A stretch of 64,000 nucleotides of DNA from VSJD01 sp964617825. GTDB lineage: Bacteria; Verrucomicrobiota; Kiritimatiellia; JAAZAB01. The stretch is from positions 1 to 64,000 of the forward strand of contig CAZTWL010000005.1 of the NCBI GenBank assembly GCA_964617825.1, read 5' to 3'. The position numbers and the translations under genes are program-made. Below the pieces are notes generated by a model that was not told where the DNA came from, did not search any database, and saw only the letters and a program-made list of their open reading frames with translations. This document shows, in pieces, positions 11,527-18,708 of this stretch. Every line of letters begins with the position of its first letter. Position 1 is the first letter of the stretch.

Positions 11527-12051
11527 ATGAGCAGGAATCTGTGGTTTGGGATGTTGGTGCTGGTCTTGGTTTGCGCGCTATGCACAACGGGCTGCCGGCG
11601 GAAAGGCAAAACTACCGCAACCGGCAACGACAACATAGGCGGCATCGCCGGGAACGGCATGGGCACCGAGCAGAGCCTTGCTTCCCGTCCGGAAGGCGGC
11701 ATGGACGTCTTGGCGGTCAAGTTCGAAAGCGTGCTGTTCGATTACGATAGCGCCCAGATCAGCGAGACCGAGCGCGCCAAAATCGAAGCCGTAGCCGATT
11801 TCCTGAAGAAAAATGCCCGGACGGGTGCTGTGATCGAAGGCAACTGCGACGAACGCGGCAGCGCCGAATACAACATGTCGCTGGGCGAACGCCGCGCTTT
11901 GGCCGTACGCGCATATCTGGTCGGCCTGGGCATCGATGGCACAATTATTCAGACCAAGAGCAATGGCAAGGAAAAACCCGTTGCCATGGAGCATGATGAG
12001 GCCGCCTGGAAATTGAACCGCCGTGCGGAGTTCGTGCTTTTCAATCAGTAA
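11527..12051 (+). CDS. pal: Peptidoglycan-associated lipoprotein (Pal)
   Basis: Pal is an outer-membrane lipoprotein that binds peptidoglycan through an OmpA-like domain and interacts with TolB. The start at 11527 is fixed by AAGGAG 8 bases upstream; an overlapping ATG at 11522 runs straight into a stop. The signal peptide ends in LCTTGC. Cysteine and the -1 Gly fit lipidation, but the -3 residue is Thr rather than Leu, so the lipobox is weak. The OmpA domain is clear (LFDYDSAQI, then GNCDERGSAEYN and LGERRALAV, then NRRAEF). Length is 174 residues. Confidence 0.93.
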   Translation: MSRNLWFGMLVLVLVCALCTTGCRRKGKTTATGNDNIGGIAGNGMGTEQSLASRPEGGMDVLAVKFESVLFDYDSAQISETERAKIEAVADFLKKNARTGAVIEGNCDERGSAEYNMSLGERRALAVRAYLVGLGIDGTIIQTKSNGKEKPVAMEHDEAAWKLNRRAEFVLFNQ

Positions 12052-12103
12052 AACCTGAAGCTTTGCGGTTGATGCTGGATGGTGTGCGCCGCAGGCGGCC
12101 TGA

Positions 12104-12150
12104 AAATGGTTGACGGGGTGTTTTCCCCTGACCAGCGGCGATAACCATTT
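12104..12150. repeat. Inverted repeat between pal and the tatA-like gene
   Basis: AAATGGTT (12104-12111) pairs perfectly with AACCATTT (12143-12150). Inside, GGGG (12115-12118) pairs with CCCC (12125-12128) around a six-base loop. There is no T-run after it, so it is not a classic terminator. It could be an attenuator, an RNA-stability element or a protein site. Confidence 0.45.
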
Positions 12151-12192
12151 GTCATTGCCGCGCTGTTTCCTCTGGCTTTCTTGGGGAGTTCC

Positions 12193-12423
12193 ATGGGAGC
12201 GGGTGAAATACTGCTGGTTTTAATGGTTGTTCTTTTATTGTTTGGTGCGGAACGTTTGCCGGCAATGGCCCGCTCTCTGGGAAAAGCCTTGGAGGATTTT
12301 CGCCGCGCTACCAGGGATTTGACGCATGATCTTATGGAAAGTCAGCAGCCGCCATCGGCGCCCAAAACTCCGCTCCATTTACCGCCGCCTTCAAATCAGC
12401 CCGATGATGAACGAAAAGGTTAG
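12193..12423 (+). CDS. tatA: TatA/TatB-family (Hcf106) translocase component
   Basis: A 76-residue protein with the Tat layout: short N-terminus, one transmembrane helix (EILLVLMVVLLLF), the conserved FGAERLPAMARSLG hinge, an amphipathic helix (KALEDFRRATRDL) and a Pro-rich tail. It should form part of the twin-arginine protein export pore or receptor. TatA and TatB cannot be told apart with confidence; the short length favours TatA. The ATG at 12193 has GGGGAG close upstream. No tatC is visible in the window. Confidence 0.85.
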   Translation: MGAGEILLVLMVVLLLFGAERLPAMARSLGKALEDFRRATRDLTHDLMESQQPPSAPKTPLHLPPPSNQPDDERKG

Positions 12424-12456
12424 TCTGATGACCGGTTGCCCCGGCGGATATGATTC

Positions 12457-13944
12457 ATGAGTACACCCGGGGAAATGGTTATCGAATTGAATTTTGTGCC
12501 CGAATGGGCGCGGCGTCCCGCCGATCAGAATTCCTATGCCCGCTTTGAGGATCGCCGCGGCGGTCGCGACCGCGATCATGATCGCGATCGCGACGGGGCC
12601 CGGGACCAGGATCGCCGCCGTCCGGGGAATAAATCCGGTTATGGCGAACAGCGGCGCATGGGGCCGGAATCGGGCGGCAGAAAACGCAACGCTATGGGGG
12701 CATCGCCGCGTTCGTTCCGCGCCCCGCCCGGTAATGCGCCCTCCGCGGGCGATCGTCGTCAGCCTGCGGGCAATGCGATGCGCCGTCCTGATAACAGTGA
12801 GCGTTCCGAATATCGCCCTCTGCCTGTCGAAGTGACCTTCATCCCCGAGCGCCGGGGTCTGAAACCGCTGGTTGCCCGGTTGGCCCGTTCAGGGCGCGCC
12901 TATCCGCTGTTTGAAGTGGCGACACTATTTTTGAGCAAGCCGGATTTCTATGCCGTCAAACAGGAAGTTATTCCCGGCGCCGCCGGCGCCGAGTCGGTTT
13001 TTCTCTACCAGTGCTCCGAGTGCAAGGTTGTTTTCCTGGATCGCAATCGGGCCGTGGCTCACGTGTTGAACAAACATCTCGACCTTTTTTATGCCCGGGA
13101 GGAGACGCAATGCGATCCGCCCAAGGGTTCTTTCGTTTGTGTGGCGCGCTGCAAGCTTTCGGGCGAATTACTGGGGCCGCCCAATTATCACGAATTTAAC
13201 GAACGCGTCATTGAATTGCATAGTACGCGGTATTCCTCGATGCCGTTGGATGCCTATCGCCGGCAGATTGTCAACGAGACCGATCCGGCGTTGATCGAGC
13301 AGTGGAAAAAAGATGCCTGCCGCCAGACTGTATATCGGACCTTGCGCGAGGCCGAGCCGCTGACCTTCAAACGGCGCAATCAGGTGGAGGCTCATTTTCT
13401 GGAACATTATGCCTCGACTTTGATCTGGCAAGGGCGTCGCTTTGTAACTCCGGGCGTGGCCTGCCGGGATCTTGAGGATTCTCAGATGCGCCGCTTAGTC
13501 GAGGAGTCCTGGGCGCATGAAAATCAGTTTCCGCTGAAAATGGCGGTTTCAATCCAGCCGGCTTTTCGGCACTTGGGGCTGCACATGTTCAAGGCCTCCG
13601 GCAAGGCGACCTTTGTCACGGCGATCGTGCCGCATCCCATCGATCCCGCGCAGGCGGCCGAAGGTATTCGCCGGATTTTGGAATGCCTGTGTGCGCATCC
13701 GGGTGTTACCCGTCAGGAACTGGTGAAACTGCTTTGGCCGGATATTGCGCCGGATGCCACCCCGGATACGCCCGAAGTGGCGGCCATTCTGCATGCCTTG
13801 CGCTGGATGGTGGAAAAAGGCCATGTTATTGAATTTTATAACGGCACATTGGCAGTTCCCTATCGCAGACCGGAGCCGGCCAAATCCGATAAGGCCTCGC
13901 CGCCGGCGAGCCGTCCGCCGCCGGCCCCAGCTGCGCGGGTCTGA
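12457..13944 (+). CDS. Unrecognised protein: Arg/Asp-rich N-terminus, zinc-finger-like motif, winged-helix-like C-terminus
   Basis: I do not recognise this 495-residue protein. Residues about 30-60 are a low-complexity Arg/Asp tract (RDRDHDRDRD), followed by a Gly/Pro/Arg-rich linker to about 120. A folded region begins at LPVEVTFIPERRGL. Near residue 185 there is a Cys2-His2 finger pattern, CSECKVVF followed by VAHVLNKH. Later segments are mixed alpha/beta. Residues about 415-470 (LCAHPGVTRQELVKLLW to MVEKGHVIEF) look like a winged helix. The C-terminus is Pro/Ala-rich. The charged tract plus finger suggests nucleic-acid binding, which is inference. An alternative start is the ATG at 12475 (MVIELNF), preceded by GGGGAA; neither start has a strong ribosome site. 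It lies 33 bases after the tatA-like gene. Confidence 0.75.
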   Translation: MSTPGEMVIELNFVPEWARRPADQNSYARFEDRRGGRDRDHDRDRDGARDQDRRRPGNKSGYGEQRRMGPESGGRKRNAMGASPRSFRAPPGNAPSAGDRRQPAGNAMRRPDNSERSEYRPLPVEVTFIPERRGLKPLVARLARSGRAYPLFEVATLFLSKPDFYAVKQEVIPGAAGAESVFLYQCSECKVVFLDRNRAVAHVLNKHLDLFYAREETQCDPPKGSFVCVARCKLSGELLGPPNYHEFNERVIELHSTRYSSMPLDAYRRQIVNETDPALIEQWKKDACRQTVYRTLREAEPLTFKRRNQVEAHFLEHYASTLIWQGRRFVTPGVACRDLEDSQMRRLVEESWAHENQFPLKMAVSIQPAFRHLGLHMFKASGKATFVTAIVPHPIDPAQAAEGIRRILECLCAHPGVTRQELVKLLWPDIAPDATPDTPEVAAILHALRWMVEKGHVIEFYNGTLAVPYRRPEPAKSDKASPPASRPPPAPAARV

Positions 13945-14058
13945 TCGGCCGTTGTTTGCAGGCGAACGGTTTCGATTCCGACCGGATGACGCCGAGTATT
14001 CGACCAGGATGGATTAACCCTTAACCTTCGACCATCGATTATTTTGTGAGCCATTTCC

Positions 14059-14700
14059 ATGGCTGATGTTCAATTAACTTGTCCGGCTTGTGGGCACATT
14101 CAAACCGTTTCGGAATATGTCGAAGAACGGGAAATGGCCTGTCCGGCCTGCGGGCAGGCGATAACCTTGCCGGAACGGAAGTCTGGAAAGATAGGCTTGC
14201 AGTTGAAGCGGCGCGATCCTCCGGCCCCTGCGGAGGCGCCGGGAGCGGCGGAGCAAGCCTCCGGACTGCCTTCGCTGGTTGCGAGGCGTACAGTCTGCGC
14301 GGCGCGGAATTCCCGGAGAATCCAAACGCAAACGCTCAAGATCGGGCTGAATATCCTGCTCTTTCTCGTGTTGGCGGCGGGTCTGGCTTATATCAGGTTT
14401 TACAACGGTTTGCCGAACGTGCCTCTGGCAACAGTGAAATTGTACGGCCTGCTGGCGATCGCGGCTTCCTATCTGCTGGTTATTATCCTGGCCCTGCGGG
14501 ATAATATGTTTGCCGGGCTGCTTGCCATCGTTGTTCCCTTGTACCCGTTTTACTACCTGTTTTTTACCTCCAGCGCCTTGTTTGTGCGCGCGCTGGTGGG
14601 GGCTTTGTTGGTGGCTTTCGGTTATGACGCCCTTTTGTTTGTTCAGGTTTGGGCCGAAGGCGTGGTGGCTGCCGTCAATCATTGGATTAAAACCGTGTGA
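14059..14700 (+). CDS. Zinc-ribbon membrane protein, unknown function
   Basis: A 213-residue protein, not recognised beyond its architecture. Two CPAC knuckles (about residues 8-11 and 28-31) form a rubredoxin/zinc-ribbon-like N-terminus. A Pro/Ala linker follows, then four hydrophobic helices from about residue 95: NILLFLVLAAGLAYI, LYGLLAIAASYLLVIILAL, FAGLLAIVVPLYPFYYLFF and ALVGALLVAFGYDALLFV. This layout is common among uncharacterised PVC and delta-proteobacterial membrane proteins. It sits between the Arg/Asp-rich protein and alr on the same strand. Confidence 0.75.
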   Translation: MADVQLTCPACGHIQTVSEYVEEREMACPACGQAITLPERKSGKIGLQLKRRDPPAPAEAPGAAEQASGLPSLVARRTVCAARNSRRIQTQTLKIGLNILLFLVLAAGLAYIRFYNGLPNVPLATVKLYGLLAIAASYLLVIILALRDNMFAGLLAIVVPLYPFYYLFFTSSALFVRALVGALLVAFGYDALLFVQVWAEGVVAAVNHWIKTV

Positions 14701-14772
14701 TCGGTGGCCGGCGATTTTGCCTGCGGTGGACAACTTGATGGGTGTCTTCAAATCGGATGTCGGCAAAATGAT

Positions 14773-15906
14773 ATGCAAAATCTCGTTAAAGCCCGGATCA
14801 GTTGCGCCGCCTTGCGGCATAACGTGGGCGTGCTGAAATCCGCGGCCGGCGGCACAGCCCTCTGCGCCATGGTCAAGGCCAACGCCTATGGACATGGCGC
14901 CACCCTCGTGACGGAAGCCCTGTCCGGCATGGGCATCGCATTTTGGGGCGTGGCGGCGCTGGAGGAAGCCCTCGAACTGAGAAAACATGGTGTGCGCGAA
15001 CCGATCCTTCTTTTGCGTCCCCTGGAACTCTACGAACCTGCGGGCGATGCCGCGGAAGCCATCGACGCGCTGCTGGCCGCGGATATCCGTCCGACCATTG
15101 TCAGCGCGGCAGGCATTCGCCTGCTTGCCGGGCGCGCCGCGTATCGACGGATTGTGGCGCACGTGCATATCAAGGTTGATACGGGCATGGGCCGGAACGG
15201 GTGCCTGGCCGAGGAGACCATCGATTTGGTCAAGGCCTTGTGTGCCAGCCCGTTTCTGGAACTGGAAGGCGTTTACAGTCATTTTGCCACGGCGGATGAA
15301 CGGGTTTTGGATTTTGCCCGCCGGCAACAGGCGGTTTTTCAAAGTGTTTTGGATAAATTTGACGCGTGCGGTATGCGCGTTCCGATCCGCCACCTCTCCA
15401 ATACCGGGGGCATTTTCAATCTGCCCGAGGCGCGGTTCGATATGGTGCGCCCGGGTCTGGCGCTGTATGGCTATGGCGGTAAATATGTCCGAGGTTCCGA
15501 ACTCCTGCGACCGGCATTGCGCTTGGAAGCCCCGGTGATTATGACCAAATGGGTCCCCATGGGCGAAACCTGCGGTTACGGACGCACATTTACGACGCGG
15601 CGCCGGACGCGCATTGGCCTGTTGCCTCTGGGATATGCCGACGGCTATGACCGCCGTTGGTCGAATGTCGGCCAAGTCAGTTTTGAAAAGCGCCTGATTC
15701 CGGTCATCGGCCGGATCAGCATGGATCTTACCATTATCGATTTGACGGATGCGCCGGAGGTGGCGGTGGGCAGCTCGGTCTGTGTGATCAGCGATCGCCG
15801 CGACGATCCGCATTCCGTGGAATCCATGGCGGAGCGCCTGGAAACCATTCCGTACGAAATTACCTGTGCGCTCGGGCGACGCGTGGCACGCATTCTGATC
15901 GAATAG
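14773..15906 (+). CDS. alr: Alanine racemase
   Basis: A PLP enzyme interconverting L- and D-alanine for peptidoglycan. The N-terminal PLP lysine is Lys35 in VKANAYGHG. The TIM-barrel region has HIKVDTGMGRNG, and the second catalytic base Tyr269 lies in CGYGRTF. LPLGYADGYDRRW, GRISMD and the C-terminal IPYEITC are all typical. At 377 residues it is full length. I place the start at ATG 14773; an in-frame ATG at 14704 would add about 23 Cys/Gly-rich residues unlike the family. The Ddl-like ligases downstream could use D-Ala, but a separate promoter lies between. Confidence 0.94.
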   Translation: MQNLVKARISCAALRHNVGVLKSAAGGTALCAMVKANAYGHGATLVTEALSGMGIAFWGVAALEEALELRKHGVREPILLLRPLELYEPAGDAAEAIDALLAADIRPTIVSAAGIRLLAGRAAYRRIVAHVHIKVDTGMGRNGCLAEETIDLVKALCASPFLELEGVYSHFATADERVLDFARRQQAVFQSVLDKFDACGMRVPIRHLSNTGGIFNLPEARFDMVRPGLALYGYGGKYVRGSELLRPALRLEAPVIMTKWVPMGETCGYGRTFTTRRRTRIGLLPLGYADGYDRRWSNVGQVSFEKRLIPVIGRISMDLTIIDLTDAPEVAVGSSVCVISDRRDDPHSVESMAERLETIPYEITCALGRRVARILIE

Positions 15907-15973
15907 CGGCAACTCCGATCGGCGTGGAGGAGCGCCGCGCGTGTGCCGGATTGTGATTTTTTTGAAAAAGTTG

Positions 15974-16001
15974 TTGACATCAATAGGTGGTTGGATATTT
16001 T
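15974..16001 (+). promoter_or_regulatory. Predicted promoter of the ATP-grasp/GNAT/KamA operon
   Basis: TTGACA (15974-15979), 16-base spacer, TATTTT (15996-16001). It is preceded by an A/T-rich stretch. The hairpin at 16009-16026 would fall at the very 5' end of the transcript, with a leader of about 120 bases before the first gene. Confidence 0.6.
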
Positions 16002-16008
16002 ACTGATG

Positions 16009-16026
16009 ACCACAACAGATTGTGGT
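16009..16026 (+). terminator. Leader hairpin with T-tract (possible attenuator)
   Basis: ACCACAA (16009-16015), loop CAGA, TTGTGGT (16020-16026): a perfect 7-bp stem directly followed by TTTT. It lies just after the predicted -10 at 15996-16001, so it is either an attenuator or 5' stabilising hairpin of the operon, or less likely the terminator of alr. Confidence 0.5.
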
Positions 16027-16131
16027 TTTTGTCCGAAGTTCTGATTGAGAGGATACCGGTCCGGGATCGGTCGGTTTTACCGGACGGCGCAATCGAATAA
16101 TCGGGCAAAGGTCCTGGAGGGTGTCTGACGG

Positions 16132-17202
16132 TTGAACTCAGTATTGCACGTTGCGTTGGTCTTTACATCCAAGCAAAAGGCGCAGGAGGTATCGGTTGTT
16201 CGTCGTCCTGATGAGATGGTGCCGGGCGATGACGACGAACCGCCTGACTTATTGGCGGAATACGATACCGAGGCGACTATCTCTGCCGTAGCCGCTGCCC
16301 TTGCAAAGCGGTATCGTGTTACGCGAGTGGAAGGCGATATTCGGGCTTATGAGCGCCTGCGCAAACTGCAACCCGATCTTGTCTTTAATATCTCTGAAGG
16401 ATTTGCGGGGCCTAACCGCGAATCCCACATTCCCATTTTGTGCGAAATCATGGGATTGCCTTATACCGGGTCCGATGCTTTGACGCTCGGGATTTGTCTC
16501 GACAAGGCCCGCGCCAAGGAAATCCTGGCGTATCACCGGATTCCCACGGCGCGCTTCGAAGTTGTCGCGCCGGGCGCAGCGGCCTCCGGGCTTGGCGCTT
16601 TCCGATTGCCCGCGATGGTGAAGCCCCTGAGGGAAGGATCGTCCATGGGCATTCGCAACGACAGTCTGGTCCGAACCCGTTCCCAGTTGCGCGCGCGGGT
16701 CGACGAGATTCACCGCGTCTACCGTCAGCCCGCGCTGGTTGAGGAATTCCTGCCCGGCCGTGAGTTTACCGTGGGCGTGCTGGGCAATGCGCCGGACTAC
16801 GATATTTTGCCGGTGGTGGAGATCGATCACAGTGTGCTTCCGAAGGGCGCGAATCGTGTCTATGGCTACGAGGCCAAGTGGGTCTGGGACGATCCGGCCA
16901 AGCCTATGCCGATTTTGGTTTGTCCCGCAAAAATTTCCGCCGCATTGAACAAGCGTATCCGCGCGCTGGTCAGCCGGACCGTGGCTGTCCTGGGAGTGCG
17001 GGATTGGGCCAGGGTGGATGTGCGGCTGGATGCGAAAGGCAACCCGAATCTGTTGGAATTGAATCCGTTGCCCGGCATCCTGCCGGATCCCGGCGAGAAT
17101 TCGGCCCTGCCGGCGGCGGCGCGCGCGGCCGGGTATGGTTATGATGAACTGATTTTGAAAGTGGCCGCGATTGCCTTGCGACGCCATGGCTTGTTGAAAT
17201 AA
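16132..17202 (+). CDS. ATP-grasp ligase, D-Ala-D-Ala ligase-like (first of a pair)
   Basis: A 356-residue ATP-grasp enzyme related to Ddl. Visible landmarks: NISEGFAGPNRESHIP and GLPYTGSD, which match the Ddl N-domain; then DKARAKEIL, the ATP-binding VKPLREGSSMGI and EEFLPGREFTVGV; and the metal/phosphate site LELNPLPGILP near the C-terminus. This class joins an acyl-phosphate to an amine using ATP. It is unlikely to be the housekeeping Ddl: it occurs as a back-to-back pair with a diverged paralogue, away from mur genes and beside an aminomutase. The predicted start is TTG at 16132 with GGAGGG 11 bases upstream. Its stop abuts the next ATG (TAAATG). The substrate is unknown; an amino acid or beta-amino acid is my inference. 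Confidence 0.85.
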   Translation: MNSVLHVALVFTSKQKAQEVSVVRRPDEMVPGDDDEPPDLLAEYDTEATISAVAAALAKRYRVTRVEGDIRAYERLRKLQPDLVFNISEGFAGPNRESHIPILCEIMGLPYTGSDALTLGICLDKARAKEILAYHRIPTARFEVVAPGAAASGLGAFRLPAMVKPLREGSSMGIRNDSLVRTRSQLRARVDEIHRVYRQPALVEEFLPGREFTVGVLGNAPDYDILPVVEIDHSVLPKGANRVYGYEAKWVWDDPAKPMPILVCPAKISAALNKRIRALVSRTVAVLGVRDWARVDVRLDAKGNPNLLELNPLPGILPDPGENSALPAAARAAGYGYDELILKVAAIALRRHGLLK

Positions 17203-18210
17203 ATGAATGCCCGTTCAAAACTTGCCGGTATTTTGTATAACGCCTATATCCCGTCCTTGGGCCGGGCGAAGGAAGCGCTTTCCGAGCTTGCCGTGGAAGC
17301 CGCAGCCCGGCAGGCCGGCGCGGCGCTGGCATCCTGCGGTTATCGTCTCCAGTGGATTTCCGTTCGCTCCCGTCCTGAAGAGATTGTTGCGCCGATCCGG
17401 CGCCGGCGTCCCGCGGTGATCGTCAATTTGTGCGAGGGCTTCCGCGGCAAGTCGGCATACGAGGCGCAGGTGGCGGGGCTGCTTGAATTGCTGGAAATTC
17501 CCTTTACCGGCAACAGCGCTCAGGCGTTGTTTCAATGTCACGATAAATTCAGGACCAATGCCATCTTGAGGGCTTGCGGCCTGCCGACTCCGCAGAGCTG
17601 GCTCGTGGAGGATGAGCGCCAGATGCCTGCGGCGGCGCGATTCCCGCTGATCGTCAAGCCCAATTGCGAGGATGCCAGCATTGGCATTTACCCCGAATCC
17701 GTGGTGCGCACGCGTCTGGCATTGCGCAAGCAGGTGGCGCGCGTGTTGGCCGTTTATGACCAGCCGGCGCTGGTCGAGCGTTATGTGGATGGACGGGAAA
17801 TCAATGCGGCGATTGTTGATCGGCCCGAGCCGCGCGTCCTGCCGTTGTCGGAGATTTCGTTCCCAAACTACCCGGCCGGCTTGCCGCGGATTGTAGGTTA
17901 TGCCGCCAAATGGCAGCCCGCGCATCCGACTTGCCGCGGCACGGTGCCGGTATGTCCGGCGCCGGTCGCGCCGGCTTTGGCGCAACGGCTGGGGCGTCTG
18001 GCCCTGCAGGCCTATCGGGCGTTGAATTTGCGCGGGTATGCGCGCGTCGATTTCCGGCTCGATGCGCGTGCGCGCCCGTACATCCTGGATGTGAATCCGA
18101 ATCCCGACACGTCGCGCGAGGCGGGGCTGGCCCGGTCTCTGGCGGCCGCGGGCATTGCCTACGAGGATTTCTGGCGGAGCCAGGTTGACCTGGCGCTTAA
18201 ACGAAAATAA
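17203..18210 (+). CDS. ATP-grasp ligase, D-Ala-D-Ala ligase-like (second of a pair)
   Basis: A second Ddl-type ATP-grasp protein of 335 residues. It shares the pattern of the first: NLCEGFRGKSAYEAQVAGLL and IPFTGNSAQA in the N-domain, VKPNCEDASIGI for ATP, VERYVDGREINAAI, YARVDFRLD and the terminal LDVNPNPDTS metal site. The Ddl signature is weaker (EDASIG replaces EGSSMG), suggesting another substrate from its neighbour. It starts on the base after the upstream stop, so translation is probably coupled. Two consecutive ligases imply two successive condensations, or alternative substrates for one product (inference). Confidence 0.85.
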   Translation: MNARSKLAGILYNAYIPSLGRAKEALSELAVEAAARQAGAALASCGYRLQWISVRSRPEEIVAPIRRRRPAVIVNLCEGFRGKSAYEAQVAGLLELLEIPFTGNSAQALFQCHDKFRTNAILRACGLPTPQSWLVEDERQMPAAARFPLIVKPNCEDASIGIYPESVVRTRLALRKQVARVLAVYDQPALVERYVDGREINAAIVDRPEPRVLPLSEISFPNYPAGLPRIVGYAAKWQPAHPTCRGTVPVCPAPVAPALAQRLGRLALQAYRALNLRGYARVDFRLDARARPYILDVNPNPDTSREAGLARSLAAAGIAYEDFWRSQVDLALKRK

Positions 18211-18218
18211 AACCGATT

Positions 18219-18707
18219 ATGAAAATTAGACCGATAGTTGCCAAGGATCGTCCCGCGGTTTTGGAAGTCATTCATTTGACCGGTATGTTCACGCAGGAAG
18301 AAGAGCGCGTGGCGACCGAGCTGATCGATGTCTGCCTGACCAAGCCCGATCAGCAGGATTATGTCGTTGTGGTAATCGAAAACGAGGCGAATGTTGTGGT
18401 GGGCTATATGTGTTATGGGCCCACGCCCATGGCCGAAGGCGTCGTGGATCTGTATTGGATGGCCGTTCATCCCGGCAAGCACCGGCAGGGTTATGGCAAG
18501 GCCCTGGTACAATGGCTTGAAAAAATCATTCGGGAAAAAAAAGGGAGGTTGATTGTGATCGAAACGTCAGCCATGGATAAATACGCAATTACGCGTAAAT
18601 TTTACCAGCGCCTGGGCTATGAGGAAAACTCGCGCATTCGCGATTTCTACAGTCCCGGCGACGATCTCGTGATCTACTGCAAGTATCTCAAGCCGGAGGG
18701 CGCATAA
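18219..18707 (+). CDS. GNAT-family N-acetyltransferase
   Basis: A 162-residue single-domain GNAT that transfers acetyl from acetyl-CoA to an amine. Motif A is WMAVHPGKHRQGYGKALVQWL, containing the pyrophosphate-binding H-R-x-G-x-G-K variant. Motif B is KFYQRLGYEE. Eight bases separate it from the upstream ligase and one base from kamA. A GNAT next to a lysine 2,3-aminomutase recalls AblB, which acetylates beta-lysine to N-epsilon-acetyl-beta-lysine, but AblB is longer. The parallel is contextual, not proven. Confidence 0.88.
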   Translation: MKIRPIVAKDRPAVLEVIHLTGMFTQEEERVATELIDVCLTKPDQQDYVVVVIENEANVVVGYMCYGPTPMAEGVVDLYWMAVHPGKHRQGYGKALVQWLEKIIREKKGRLIVIETSAMDKYAITRKFYQRLGYEENSRIRDFYSPGDDLVIYCKYLKPEGA

Positions 18708-18708
18708 C

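Noticed and set aside
14074..15912. 612-codon minus-strand frame opposite the zinc-ribbon gene and alr
   Set aside because: Covers two well-supported plus-strand genes and has a His/Gln/Arg-rich composition typical of antisense frames.
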